Positions 28,801 to 37,173 of a stretch of 64,000 nucleotides of DNA are shown in pieces. The stretch spans positions 18,602 to 82,601 of the forward strand of contig JAICYJ010000006.1 of the NCBI GenBank assembly GCA_025934255.1, written 5' to 3'. The notes beneath the pieces are model-generated. The model was not told the origin of the DNA, ran no database searches, and was given only the letters and a program-made list of their open reading frames with translations. The stretch comes from Thermoleophilia bacterium. Its GTDB lineage: Bacteria > Actinomycetota > Thermoleophilia > Gaiellales > JAICJC01. Both the position numbers and the translations under genes were made by a program. The number at the start of each line of letters is the position of its first letter. Position 1 is the stretch's first letter.

Positions 28801-28911
28801 GGTCGCGGCGGCGATGCCGAGAGCGGCCAGCAGGCCGCGCTGCGGCCGGCGGCGGATGCGTGCCGCGGCCACCGAGATCGGCGCCAGCAGGGCTGTGGCA
28901 ACGCGGGCCAT
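25837..28911 (-). CDS. FtsX/MacB-type ABC permease, large form
   Basis: 1024 aa from ATG 28909-28911, supported by TACCAT 9 nt upstream (28921-28926). N-terminal helix (about 20-42, RGLLAALGIAAATAMLAATIVGG), a large outer domain, then two sets of membrane helices: around 355-490 (VATLLLAFVVLAANAL through VSVLLVVVVLLLP), a helix near 570, a second outer domain, and a C-terminal FtsX triple helix (AVLALLLSLAALLLSVAAAV, AIVTAVGLVVAVVIGVVL, VVLAGLVGFLLLSALAVALS). This is the duplicated FtsX architecture of exporters or mechanotransmitters. One permease chain with duplicated domains and one double-ATPase chain would make a complete two-gene transporter. Substrate unknown. Confidence 0.87.
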
Positions 28912-28981
28912 CGACCGATGATGGTAGTCCCGGGGCTGGCTGTGCAGAGGTGCCGGCGACCGGGTAATGTCGCGCCCGCCG

Positions 28982-30091
28982 ATGGCCGACCCCGACCTGC
29001 ATGTTTTCTGGCATGACGACGCGCTGCTGCACGACACCGGCTCCGGTGTTTTCGAGAGCCCGCCCTCGCCACTGATCGAGGTGTCGGAGCTGCACCCCGA
29101 GAACGACGTGCGGATCCGGAACATCCGCTCGTCCCTGCGCGAGGGGCCGATCGCGCCGCGGCTGGCCTGGCGGGACGGCCGCCACGCCACGATCCCCGAG
29201 CTGGAGATGCTGCACGACCCCGCCTACGTGGAGCAGGTGCGCGAGTTCTGCGAGTCCGGCGGCGGCCTGCTGGGCGGCCACACGGTCGTCTCCGCCGGCA
29301 CCTGGCCGGCGGCGCTGTCGTCGGCCGGGACCGCGATCGCCGCGGTGGAGGCGGTGCTGGACGGGGACTGCCTCAGGAGCTACGCGCTGGTGCGCCCGCC
29401 CGGCCACCATGCGCAGCCGGGCCGCACCGACGGCTACTGCATGTTCTCGAACACGGCGCTGGCGGCCGAGGCGGCGCTCCGGCGCGGGGTCGAACGGGTG
29501 GCGATCGTCGACTGGGACGTCCACCACGGCAACGGCACCCAGGAGTGCTTCTACGGCCGTGGCGACGTGCTCAGCTGCTCGCTGCACATGCCGCACGGAT
29601 CCTGGGGGCCGGCGCACCCGCAGACCGGATCGACGCTCGAGGCCGGGATCGGCGACGGCGCCGGGTACAACGTCAACGTCGAGCTGGCATACGGCAGCGG
29701 CGACACGGCCTACGAGTCGGCCATGCAGCGGGTGGTGCTCCCGATCCTCGATCACTTCCGGCCGGGTCTGATCCTGATCGCGGCCGGCCAGGATGCCAGC
29801 CAGTTCGACCCCAACGGGCGCCAGTGCCTGAGCATGGACGGGTTCCGGCGGCTGGGCGAGCTGGCGCGGGAGCTGGCCGACCGCCACTGCGACGGCCGCC
29901 TGGCGCTGATCCAGGAGGGCGGCTACGGCCGCTCCTACACCGCGCTGTGCATGCACGCCACGCTCGAGGGCGTGCTCGCCACCGGCCCCCTGCTCGAGGA
30001 CCCGATGGGCTACCTGCCCGACGACGAGACCCGCGGCGACGCCGGCATCGCCGCCGCCCGCGGATCGATGCGGCGCTACTGGCCGATCTGA
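28982..30091 (+). CDS. Class II histone deacetylase-like amidohydrolase (acetylpolyamine type)
   Basis: 369 aa from ATG 28982; TAATGT at 28965-28970 lies 11 nt upstream. Complete arginase-fold deacetylase site: His142-His143 (PPGHHAQ), zinc ligands Asp179 and His181 in IVDWDVHHGNGTQ, Asp271 in AAGQDASQFDP, and transition-state Tyr315 in EGGYG. Bacterial members deacetylate small acetylamines (acetylpolyamines) or acetyl-lysine. The next gene (10 bp on) is a GNAT acetyltransferase, suggesting linked acetylation and deacetylation (inference). Divergent from the FtsX gene with overlapping promoter region. Confidence 0.93.
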   Translation: MADPDLHVFWHDDALLHDTGSGVFESPPSPLIEVSELHPENDVRIRNIRSSLREGPIAPRLAWRDGRHATIPELEMLHDPAYVEQVREFCESGGGLLGGHTVVSAGTWPAALSSAGTAIAAVEAVLDGDCLRSYALVRPPGHHAQPGRTDGYCMFSNTALAAEAALRRGVERVAIVDWDVHHGNGTQECFYGRGDVLSCSLHMPHGSWGPAHPQTGSTLEAGIGDGAGYNVNVELAYGSGDTAYESAMQRVVLPILDHFRPGLILIAAGQDASQFDPNGRQCLSMDGFRRLGELARELADRHCDGRLALIQEGGYGRSYTALCMHATLEGVLATGPLLEDPMGYLPDDETRGDAGIAAARGSMRRYWPI

Positions 30092-30101
30092 AGCGAGCAC
30101 G

Positions 30102-30575
30102 GTGCGACCGCTCGAACCGAGCGACTCGTCATGGCTGACCGGCTTCATGACCGAACGCTGGGGCGCGCCGGTGGCGGCCGGCGGCGGGCGGCTGCACCGG
30201 CTTGACGACCTGCCCGGCTTCGCGGCCTTCTCCGCCGACGGCACGGTGGCCGGCGTCGTCACGTACCTGATCGAGGGAGACGTCTGCGAGCTGGTCTCGA
30301 TCGACGCCGTCGTCCAGGGCATGGGCGTCGGCACGGCGCTGCTGGAGGCCGCGTGCGACGCGGCCGCCGCCGCCGGCTGCCGATGCGTGCGGCTGATCAC
30401 GACCAACGACAACGTGGACGCGCTGCGCTTCTACCACCGCCGCGGCTTCGCGCTGACCGAGCTGCGGCCGGACGCCGTCGACGAGTCGCGGCGCATGAAG
30501 CCGCAGATCCCGCTGGTGGGGGCGTACGGCATCCCCATCCGCGACGAGCTGGTGCTGGTGCGGGAGCTACCCTGA
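30102..30575 (+). CDS. GNAT-family N-acetyltransferase
   Basis: 157 aa from GTG 30102. Acetyl-CoA-binding motif A: LVSIDAVVQGMGVGTALLEAACDAAAAAGC (core QGMGVG with G-x-G), followed by motif B LITTNDNVDALRFYHRRGF. The N-terminal part is short and variable, as usual. Transfers acetyl from acetyl-CoA to an amine; substrate unknown. Ten bp after the deacetylase gene, and its last codons overlap the TACCCT box (30568-30573) that probably starts the next gene. Confidence 0.9.
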   Translation: MRPLEPSDSSWLTGFMTERWGAPVAAGGGRLHRLDDLPGFAAFSADGTVAGVVTYLIEGDVCELVSIDAVVQGMGVGTALLEAACDAAAAAGCRCVRLITTNDNVDALRFYHRRGFALTELRPDAVDESRRMKPQIPLVGAYGIPIRDELVLVRELP

Positions 30576-30579
30576 GAGC

Positions 30580-31377
30580 ATGAGACGACGAGCACCGAGG
30601 ACGGCCGACTGCGCGCGCGCGCTGTGGCTGCTGGGACTGCAACCGCCGGTCGAGCCGGATGAGCTGGCCGCCGCCTGGAAACGCCGTGTCGCGCGTGCAC
30701 ACCCAGATCTGCACGCCGTGTCCGAGCAGCGCAGCGAGGCCGCGACAGTGCTGACGCGCGCGCTGAACGACGCCCGGGACACGGTGCAGGCCTGGATCAC
30801 GAGCGGCCGCGAGTGGCCGCAGCCTGCCATGGGCGGACGCACCGTGCCGGCTCAGCCCGCCTCAAACCCTGATCCGGAACCGCCCGCGGCCGCGGTCTGC
30901 AAGCACACCGGCCTGCGGGCCGGCGACCGCGTGCGCACCTGGCCCTACGACGGCGACCCGGTGCCCGTGCGCGGCACCGAGGTGGAGGCGGGCGTGGGCA
31001 CCGTCTGGGTGCTGCTGGCCGACGGCTCGACCACCGCTTCGCACCGCGTGCGGCTGGCTGCGTACGGCTGCCCCGTCTGTGGCGCCTGCGCGGGCCCGGT
31101 CGACGGCGCCGTCGTCACCCGCCCCTGCAGCGACTGCCTCCGCGACCTGCGCAGGCTGGAGCAGCGGTCGTCCGAGGGGCCCCGCATTCGCACGGCGATC
31201 GAGGCTCGTTCGGAGGCCGGCCGTGCCACCGCCCGCTCCCTCGACAGCGCCTGGCTGGGTGAGCGCGCCGCCGAGCGCGGCCGCTGGGCCCGTCGCCTGC
31301 GGCTGGCCTCTCCCGAGGATCTGCACGCCGCACTGCTGGGCGCGTTCACCCGTGCCTTCGAGCGCTGGGCCGCTTAA
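30580..31377 (+). CDS. J-domain-like protein with zinc-ribbon cysteines, unknown function
   Basis: 265 aa from ATG 30580, 6 nt after TACCCT (30568-30573), so probably leaderless. Residues 10-75 resemble a short J domain: ALWLLGLQPP, a basic AWKRRVARAHPDLH with the HPD tripeptide at 41-43, then a helix ALNDARDTVQAW. J domains stimulate Hsp70 ATPase through HPD. A proline-rich linker is followed by a beta-rich segment (residues 110-160) and five closely placed cysteines (164, 167, 170, 183, 186) that could hold zinc. The C-terminal third is helical and Arg-rich. Unlike DnaJ there is no G/F region. A dedicated co-chaperone is one reading. Confidence 0.7.
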   Translation: MRRRAPRTADCARALWLLGLQPPVEPDELAAAWKRRVARAHPDLHAVSEQRSEAATVLTRALNDARDTVQAWITSGREWPQPAMGGRTVPAQPASNPDPEPPAAAVCKHTGLRAGDRVRTWPYDGDPVPVRGTEVEAGVGTVWVLLADGSTTASHRVRLAAYGCPVCGACAGPVDGAVVTRPCSDCLRDLRRLEQRSSEGPRIRTAIEARSEAGRATARSLDSAWLGERAAERGRWARRLRLASPEDLHAALLGAFTRAFERWAA

Positions 31378-31868
31378 GCCGGCTCGACGCCCGCGCCGGG
31401 CGCGAACGCGTCCTCGCGCCCGAGCAGCCTGGCGTCGACCGACAGCTTGCGGGCCGGCCGCCAGGCCATCAGCGCAGACGGCACCCCCAGCGCGATATCG
31501 CGCAGGATCGTGGCCGCCCCGACCTGCGTCTGCACGGTGGTGCCGAAGCAGCCGCAGTCGATCGACAGCCCGCGCGCCCAGGCCTGCGCCTCGGCCACCA
31601 GGAAGATCACCATCAGCACGCAGGCCAGGATCGCCGTCGGCCGCACCATCGCCCCCACCAGCAGGTAGCCGCCGATCGCGACCTCGACCAGCGGCAGGCC
31701 GTAGCTGAAGGGCGACACCAGGGCGTGCGGCAGCACCTGATAGGCGTCGACCTGCGCCCGGAACCCGTCCAGATCGGCGAGCTTGGTGATGCCGGCGAAC
31801 AGCCAGATGCCCGCCGCCGTGAGCCGCACCGTCAACCCCACCCAGGGCAGCAGCTCGGCTTTACGCAC
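31374..31868 (-). CDS. DoxX/MauE-family membrane protein
   Basis: 164 aa from GTG 31866-31868, overlapping the thioredoxin-like gene's stop by 8 bp. Four membrane helices with family landmarks ITKLADLDGF, PLVEVAIGGYLLVG and the IDCGCFG loop, whose CxC pair is the hallmark of MauE-like proteins. MauE relatives feed reducing power through the membrane to exported disulfide proteins. Cotranscription with a membrane-anchored thioredoxin supports that role. Tail-to-tail overlap of 4 bp with the J-domain gene. Confidence 0.87.
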   Translation of the reverse strand: MRKAELLPWVGLTVRLTAAGIWLFAGITKLADLDGFRAQVDAYQVLPHALVSPFSYGLPLVEVAIGGYLLVGAMVRPTAILACVLMVIFLVAEAQAWARGLSIDCGCFGTTVQTQVGAATILRDIALGVPSALMAWRPARKLSVDARLLGREDAFAPGAGVEPA

Positions 31869-32634
31869 CGGCGGCCGCCTGGTCGAGCTCCTGCTTCAGC
31901 TTGGCCGTCGGCTGCTCGTTGTCGGATGCCCAGTGCACGGTGCCGTCCGGCGCGATCACGTAGAAGGTGGGATAGCCCTGGATGTGGTAGGCGTCGGTGA
32001 TCGGCCCGGGATTCTGGGGCGAGTGCCAGCTGCCGACCTGCGGGCCGAGGTCGAGCAGGGCCGGGTACTGGAGCCCGAAGTAGCGGTGGAAGGCATACAC
32101 GCTGGGCGCGCCCTCGCTGTCGGCGTTGATCGAGAGCATCTGCTCGCGGGACGTGTCCAAGGTGTTGTAGAGGCCGTGCAGGTGCGGCGCCTCGGCCTGG
32201 CAATGCGGGCAGGAGGTGGCGAAGAACTCGATCAGGAGCGCCTTGCCGGCGTAGTCGCTGAGCGAGACGGTGTCACCCTGGGGCGTCTTCAACGAGAACG
32301 CGGGCGCCACGGTGCCGGGCTTGAGCAGGGTGCTGTTGGTGGGTGAGGGCGCGTCGGAGGCGCTCTTGTCCTCGATCTTCCCCACGCCCGGGATCAGCTG
32401 AGGATGGAACCCGACCTTCGCGGCCGCCACGCGCAGCGACTTGGGCGCGTTCAGGTCGGCGGCCGTGGGCTTGGCCGGCCCGGGCGCGGAGGGCGCCTGG
32501 TTGAGGCGATTCAGCACGGCAGCCATCGCGATGATCGCCAGCACCACCCCGCCGGTCGCCAGCCACAGGTTGCGCTGCTGCTGTCGTTTCTGCTGCTGGT
32601 CGCGCTGACCGCGAACCTGTGAAGCCTTGCCCAC
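31861..32634 (-). CDS. Membrane-anchored thioredoxin-like protein (TlpA/ResA type)
   Basis: 257 aa from GTG 32632-32634, with AGGAGA five nt upstream. Basic, glutamine-rich N terminus, one membrane anchor (residues 24-41), then an outer thioredoxin-fold domain beginning PGTVAPAFSL (AhpC-TSA/TlpA entry motif) with active site Cys142-Pro-His-Cys145 (ATSCPHC) and a cis-proline segment QGYPTFYVIAPDG. Reduces or exchanges disulfides of secreted proteins, for example during cytochrome c maturation. MauE-like partner encoded downstream would keep it reduced. Confidence 0.92.
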   Translation of the reverse strand: MGKASQVRGQRDQQQKRQQQRNLWLATGGVVLAIIAMAAVLNRLNQAPSAPGPAKPTAADLNAPKSLRVAAAKVGFHPQLIPGVGKIEDKSASDAPSPTNSTLLKPGTVAPAFSLKTPQGDTVSLSDYAGKALLIEFFATSCPHCQAEAPHLHGLYNTLDTSREQMLSINADSEGAPSVYAFHRYFGLQYPALLDLGPQVGSWHSPQNPGPITDAYHIQGYPTFYVIAPDGTVHWASDNEQPTAKLKQELDQAAAGA

Positions 32635-32731
32635 CGATGTCTCCTGGTTGCCTGATCACATGGTAGTCAGCATGGCGCTTGAGTCGACCGCTGCCGCGGA
32701 GGTTGCGTTACAGACGCGATTCCGACGCTGC

Positions 32732-33373
32732 TCAGCCGATCAGCCGCTGGCGGATCGCGAGCGCCACCGCCTGCGTGCGGGTGTCCGCATCGAGCTTGCG
32801 CATGGCATTGCGCACGTGCGTGCGCACGGTCTCGGTGGAGAGGTACAGCTTGGCCGCGATCTCGCGGTTCGACTCGCCGTCGGCCAGCATCGCCAGGATC
32901 TCGCGCTCGCGGGCGGATAGGCCAGGGATCTGGCCGATCCCGCGCCCGCGCAGCAGGTCGGCGCTGAGCGACGGGTCGAGGTAGGCGCCGCCCTCGGCCA
33001 CGATCCGCACGCCCCGCACCATCTCAGCCGGGGTGGCGTCCTTGACCATGAAGCCGCGGGCGCCCGCCTCCAGGCCGTCGGTCAGCAGGTGGTGCTCGCC
33101 GAACGCGGTGAACATCATCACGCCCACCTCCGGGTCGGCGTCAAGCACCCGGCGCGTGGCCGCGAAGCCGCCGCCCATGTCGCCGTCCAGCTGCAGGTCC
33201 ATGACCACGACATCCGGCTTGCGGCGGTCCGCCATGCTCACCGCCGACTCCACGTTGGTGGCCTCACCGACCACGGTGATGCCGACCTCGGAATCGAGGA
33301 TGGCCTTGATACCGGAGCGGGTGGCCGTGTGGTCATCGACCACCAGCACACGGATTTCGGACGTCTCAGCCAC
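32732..33373 (-). CDS. NarL/FixJ-family response regulator
   Basis: 213 aa from GTG 33371-33373; codons further upstream to 33460 are not conserved in character. Receiver domain with Asp13/Asp14 pair, phosphoacceptor Asp59 (VVVMDLQLDG), Thr in FTAFG and Lys in MVKDA. C-terminal LuxR helix-turn-helix LSAREREILAMLADGESNREIAAKLYLSTETVRTHVRNAM. No kinase gene adjacent, so an orphan in this window. Confidence 0.93.
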   Translation of the reverse strand: MAETSEIRVLVVDDHTATRSGIKAILDSEVGITVVGEATNVESAVSMADRRKPDVVVMDLQLDGDMGGGFAATRRVLDADPEVGVMMFTAFGEHHLLTDGLEAGARGFMVKDATPAEMVRGVRIVAEGGAYLDPSLSADLLRGRGIGQIPGLSAREREILAMLADGESNREIAAKLYLSTETVRTHVRNAMRKLDADTRTQAVALAIRQRLIG

Positions 33374-33543
33374 AGGGCTGGCATCATCGCACGGAGATCC
33401 ACGCGGCGACAGAAATCGGTCAGGCGGCCTGCACGTCGGACACCCGACACCCCTGCCCACGGTTACACGCGGGAACGGTGTGGTTTGGTCGGCGCACCTC
33501 GCGGGTACCGGTTCACCCCGTCGATGAGATCGGAGTGATCGGA

Positions 33544-33873
33544 ATGGCCAGGTTCGTCACGATCGCATACGGAGACCGAAATGGATACGACCGCACCGCG
33601 GCCGCGGTGCGGGACGCGGCTCATAAACACGACGCCTGGCTCCAGGCCCACGGCGCGGTCATGGGTGTCGCAGGTACGCCGGTGCAGGTGCGAAATCACG
33701 ACGACGCGGGGGTGAGCACCACCGCTGGAGCGTTCCTGCGGTCGGAGTTGCCGATCGCCGGGTTCGCGCTGATCGAAGCCGCCGACGTCGAAGAAGCGGT
33801 GGCTCGTGTCTCGGGCACTCCCTGCGCCGTGGCGCACGGAGTCGTGGAAGTGTGGCCCCTGGAATCGCCCTAG
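33544..33873 (+). CDS. YCII/DGPF-domain protein
   Basis: 109 aa from ATG 33544. One small alpha-beta domain with YGDRNGYDRTAAAVRDAAHKHDAWLQAHGAVM and FLRSELPIAGFALIEAADVEEAVARVSGTPCAVAHGVVEVWPL, fitting the YCII-related fold (ferredoxin-like, ending in an EVWPL/EVRP strand). Enzyme role of the family is mostly unknown. Divergent from the NarL-type gene; a repeated GATCGGAGTGATCGGA sits directly before the start. Confidence 0.72.
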   Translation: MARFVTIAYGDRNGYDRTAAAVRDAAHKHDAWLQAHGAVMGVAGTPVQVRNHDDAGVSTTAGAFLRSELPIAGFALIEAADVEEAVARVSGTPCAVAHGVVEVWPLESP

Positions 33874-33913
33874 GCTTGTGATTCGTGCCGCCGTGGCGGG
33901 TTGAGAACCGGCG

Positions 33914-34330
33914 CTACTCTTCGGTGTAGCCAGCCCACCGGCGGAACCCCTCCCCCCGGCCGTCTGGTGGGTTGGTGGGATGCCCGCCTGGTGTGTGATC
34001 GCCGCGGCGTTTCGGGGTCAGCCGACCCTGCTCGGCTCGCCACCGCGCCCACGCATCGCGCGTGGCCTGCTGATCGGCGGTGAGCGGCCGCCGGCGGCGG
34101 GCCTCACGCTCGTTTGGCCGAGCGGTAGTCCCGGAAGTGCCAACCCGTGCGTAGGGCCCGCTCCAGTGCCCACTCGACGCTGTCGGCGAGAGCACGCGCC
34201 CGCCGGGCGTGTGCCCGGAGATTCCGCGCGGACGACCACGACGGTTGAGTGCCAGGCCGACACCCAAAGCCACGCAGCTCGCGACGGTCAACGCGCCGAC
34301 GACACCCAGGACGTACGTGCTGATCCCCAC
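33914..34330 (-). CDS. Small single-span membrane protein, hypothetical
   Basis: 138 aa from GTG 34328-34330. One membrane span (VLGVVGALTVASCVALGVGLAL, residues 5-26), followed by a basic, proline/glycine-rich tail of about 110 residues ending GFRRWAGYTEE, with a short charged helix LTADQQATRDAWARWRAEQGR. No homologous domain recognised. Lies in a gene-poor stretch; third-position GC is less biased than in neighbours, so translation is uncertain. Confidence 0.4.
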   Translation of the reverse strand: MGISTYVLGVVGALTVASCVALGVGLALNRRGRPRGISGHTPGGRVLSPTASSGHWSGPYARVGTSGTTARPNEREARRRRPLTADQQATRDAWARWRAEQGRLTPKRRGDHTPGGHPTNPPDGRGEGFRRWAGYTEE

Positions 34331-34802
34331 TCTGCACCTCCGCCGCTCACGGTAGGCGTCGGGTGAGGGTCCACCGTCACCCATCCGGGTGACGACATTG
34401 AGACTTTACGCACAAATAACAGTTCGAGCGGCTACGCGCCGCCCATCCAGCCGCCCTCCGTCTGCCCCATCTGCCCGGCGCCGGACGGCACCGCACCAAA
34501 GCTCGGTATCCCGGGACGCTGCTCGCCGCTTTCCTCAAGCGGGGTGCGGTTACCGGGAGGCGTCAACCGACGGCCAACCGCTCGCGCGCGCCGTGTGATC
34601 GCTTTCCAACGAGCATGTGCCATGTCACTCATGATACGGACATTGCGGGCTCTTGCCTAATGCCCTTCGACTGCGAAGAGAAGCTCAGCGAATTTCCCGG
34701 CGGTCTCCTTCCGCATGGGCGGCCGGGGGCTGGGCTTCGCGGCCGCTACGCACGGTCTACGGCCAGGTGATTTAGACTTGCTCGGTCGGGAAGATATGTG
34801 AT
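34331..34802. other. Gene-poor stretch
   Basis: No firmly supported gene. The best candidate is a minus-strand frame of about 62 codons starting at ATG 34621-34623, 7 nt after a TATCAT box, and ending at 34432; it is basic and unlike anything I recognise. Base composition is less GC-biased here (for example an AT-rich run near 34395-34425). Together with the broken gene that follows, it looks like decayed or foreign DNA next to tRNA-Val. Confidence 0.4.
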
Positions 34803-35427
34803 GTGGCGCACCGGGCGCACGGCCGTCCCGCCGGCGGACGGGACCGCGGAGCTGGCGACAGGAGGGTCCTCACTCCTCGAGACATCAACGGCGACGGCTG
34901 GACAGACCTGCTGGTTTGTGGCGCAGGGCATTGGGGTGGTCCGATACATGTCTTCGTGAACCAGGCTGGCAAGGGGTTCGCGGAATAGGGCGTCCCAGCT
35001 CGGCATCGCGGGCACCGCGCACGACGCGCGGCTCGTGGATCTGAATGGCGACAAGCGCCTGGACCTCGTGACGATCAACCAGACCGGCGTGCGCGTGCAG
35101 CTGCGGTCTGCGACTGGGGGTTGGGGGCCGCCGGTGCTGGTCAGGGCTCTTGTCGCCGGTTACAGCGTCGCCGTGCGCGACGTGAACGGCGACGGGGCGC
35201 CGGACATCTATGCGCTGCAGCGTTGCGCGAACGGGACGAACCAGCCCGATATCCTGCTGGTGAACTCCGGCACCGGCACCTCATACACGCAGGTCGCCAT
35301 TCCCGAAGCGGCTTCTGGTTGTGGCGATGACGTCGAGTCCGTGTCGTATAGGTCCGCGCCCGCGTTCCTCGTGCTCAACGGATTCTCACAGTCCGCTGGG
35401 CCTGTGCAGCTGATCACGTTCGGGTAA
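34803..35427 (+). pseudogene. Fragment of FG-GAP/VCBS repeat protein, frameshifted
   Basis: Two adjoining plus-strand frames together read as a calcium-binding FG-GAP propeller fragment. The first (34803-34988) contains RDINGDGWTDLLVCGAG and ends at TAG. The second, in the +1 frame and open from about 34960, contains LVDLNGDKRLDLVT and VRDVNGDGAPDIYAL and ends at 35427. The D-x-N-G-D repeat motif therefore continues across a frame change near 34980-34990, as from a one-base insertion. The usual signal peptide and most of the expected repeats are missing. A remnant of a surface or secreted protein. Confidence 0.75.
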
Positions 35428-35540
35428 TCAGTAGTCCGCCAACAGCAGCCTCGCGGCCGTCGCGGTGCGATCCGCGCTAACGCGTGCGCCCTTCGCGTTT
35501 GGCGAGCCGCGACGTTTGAGGAAGGCCGCCCCACAATGAC

Positions 35541-35566
35541 GAAACCCCCGCAAATACGGGGGTTTC
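35541..35566 (-). terminator. Hairpin terminator downstream of tRNA-Val
   Basis: Perfect 10-bp stem: GAAACCCCCG (35541-35550), loop CAAATA, CGGGGGTTTC (35557-35566). It lies 7 bp beyond the tRNA 3' end on the minus strand. The A/T-rich ends of the stem make it usable from both directions. Confidence 0.8.
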
Positions 35567-35573
35567 GTGGTGA

Positions 35574-35646
35574 TGGGCGGTACTGGGCTCGAACCAGTGA
35601 CCCCCAGCTTGTCGAGCTGGTGCTCTCCCAACTGAGCTAACCGCCC
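35574..35646 (-). tRNA. tRNA-Val (GAC)
   Basis: Minus-strand cloverleaf of 73 nt: acceptor GGGCGGT/ACCGCCC with discriminator A, D arm GCTC/GAGC, anticodon arm CCAGC-TCGACAA-GCTGG with anticodon GAC (valine), variable loop GGGTC, T arm ACTGG-TTCGAGC-CCAGT. CCA is not encoded (the next bases on the minus strand are TCA). Position 33, normally U, is C in this reading of the loop. Confidence 0.9.
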
Positions 35647-35814
35647 CTGCCGCATGGTTGAGCCAAACCGGATCGGCCATTCGGGTGGGATCCGGATTCT
35701 ACAAGGTGGGCGGGCTCGGACCCGCTGCGAGGCGATACACAGGCCGTTGCGCTGCGCGACCGGCCGAAATCGGATAGCGGCCCACGCCGAGACGGTCGGT
35801 AGGATGCTGCCCCC

Positions 35815-37083
35815 GTGAGTTCCCCGACCTCGAGATCGCTCATGCGTGCGCTGGTTGGCCCGGGGGGAGCCGAGTTCCGGCGTTTCTGGCTCGCGACCGC
35901 CATCAGCGTGCTTGGCACCTGGATGGCCGCGATCGCCCTGGCCATCCGGATGTTCGACATGACCGGCTCACCGGGCTGGGTGTCCGCACTGCTGTTCGCC
36001 GAGTTCACGCCGGTGGTGCTGATCGGCTTCCTGGTCGGGGACCGGCTGAATCGGCTGCGCGTGCGGCGCAGCCTGGTCATCTGCGACATCGGCAGCGCCG
36101 CGGTGTTCGGGGCGCTGGCGCTGATCTCGACGCCGTGGGCGGTGGTCGCCCTGGCCGCGCTGGGCGGGGTCGGGGTCGGCGTGTTCCGGCCGCTGGCCAC
36201 GGCCGCCGTGCCGATGCTGGTGGCCGACGACGACCTCGAGGCCGCAAACGGCGCGCTTGGCTCGGTCGACCACACGATGACGTTTCTGGGCGAACTGGTC
36301 GGCGGCTTCCTGGTCGCCACCGTCGGCGCCGACCTGGCGCTAGGCCTGAACAGCGCCTCGTTCCTGGTCTCCGCGATCCTCGTCTCCAGCTGCGGGGCGC
36401 TGGCCGGCGCCGGGCGCACGGCAGCTCCCGATCCGACCGAGATCGGCTTGGCGAGAGGGTTTGCGCGCACCACGCTGGCTCGCATCCATGGCTCGCCGGT
36501 GCTGTTGCAGATCGCAATCGGCTGGACGATCGCCACCTTCGTGATCGGCGTGGTGCTGGCGGTGCAGGTGCCGCTGCTGCGCGGGACGTTCCATGCCTCG
36601 CCGACCGTGGTCGGCCTGCTGCTGGGCCTCGATGCGCTAGGCCTGGTGATGGGCAGCCTGGTGGCCGGATCGCGCCGATTCGGGCGGGCCGCCTACCCGC
36701 TGGCGCTGGCCGGCATCGGAGGCTGCGCCATGATCGTCGGCGCCGCGCCCGACATCGTGCTGGCGGCGCTGGGATTCACGCTTCTGGGCGTGTTCAACGG
36801 GTTTGCGCTGGTGCTCAACCGCACGCGCGTCGTCCGCGACACCGAGCCGGGCGAGCGGGCCGGGGTGATCTCGTTCCTGATCGCGCTCAGTGCCACCGGG
36901 CAGGCGGCCGGCACCATCTGCGGCGGCGCCCTGGCAACGGTGGTCTCCGAGCGCTGGGCGTTCGTCGCGTTTGGCCTGCTGACCCTGATCGTGGCCGCAC
37001 CCGCCGCGCTGATGGTGGGGCCGCGCGCAGAATGGCACCTGCAGCCCTCGCCGTGGCAGGCGAGACGCAAGCGGCGCCCATAA
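35815..37083 (+). CDS. MFS transporter (EntS/MFS_3-like exporter)
   Basis: 422 aa from GTG 35815, with TAGGAT at 35800-35805 (9 nt upstream), so probably leaderless. Twelve membrane helices; the helix 2-3 loop GDRLNRLRVRRSLVICD is the MFS signature A-like segment and the order RFWLATAISVLGTWMAAIALAIRMFDMTGSPGWVSALLF matches the EntS/bacilysin-type subgroup. Likely proton-driven export of a small molecule; substrate unknown. Monocistronic. Confidence 0.9.
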   Translation: MSSPTSRSLMRALVGPGGAEFRRFWLATAISVLGTWMAAIALAIRMFDMTGSPGWVSALLFAEFTPVVLIGFLVGDRLNRLRVRRSLVICDIGSAAVFGALALISTPWAVVALAALGGVGVGVFRPLATAAVPMLVADDDLEAANGALGSVDHTMTFLGELVGGFLVATVGADLALGLNSASFLVSAILVSSCGALAGAGRTAAPDPTEIGLARGFARTTLARIHGSPVLLQIAIGWTIATFVIGVVLAVQVPLLRGTFHASPTVVGLLLGLDALGLVMGSLVAGSRRFGRAAYPLALAGIGGCAMIVGAAPDIVLAALGFTLLGVFNGFALVLNRTRVVRDTEPGERAGVISFLIALSATGQAAGTICGGALATVVSERWAFVAFGLLTLIVAAPAALMVGPRAEWHLQPSPWQARRKRRP

Positions 37084-37173
37084 TTCGTCGCTTGCCAAAT
37101 CCTTACGATCAGATCATCGCCCATTTGCAATCCGGCCCTAGAACGAGGCACAGGGCACGATGGGTCAATCAGC

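Noticed and set aside
34389..34598. Small plus-strand frame in the gene-poor stretch
   Set aside because: No start signal, composition is random-like, overlaps another equally weak frame.
37084..37173. c-di-AMP riboswitch before the NlpC/P60 gene
   Set aside because: Such switches often precede wall hydrolases in actinobacteria, but the 90-bp space is too short and lacks the conserved core.
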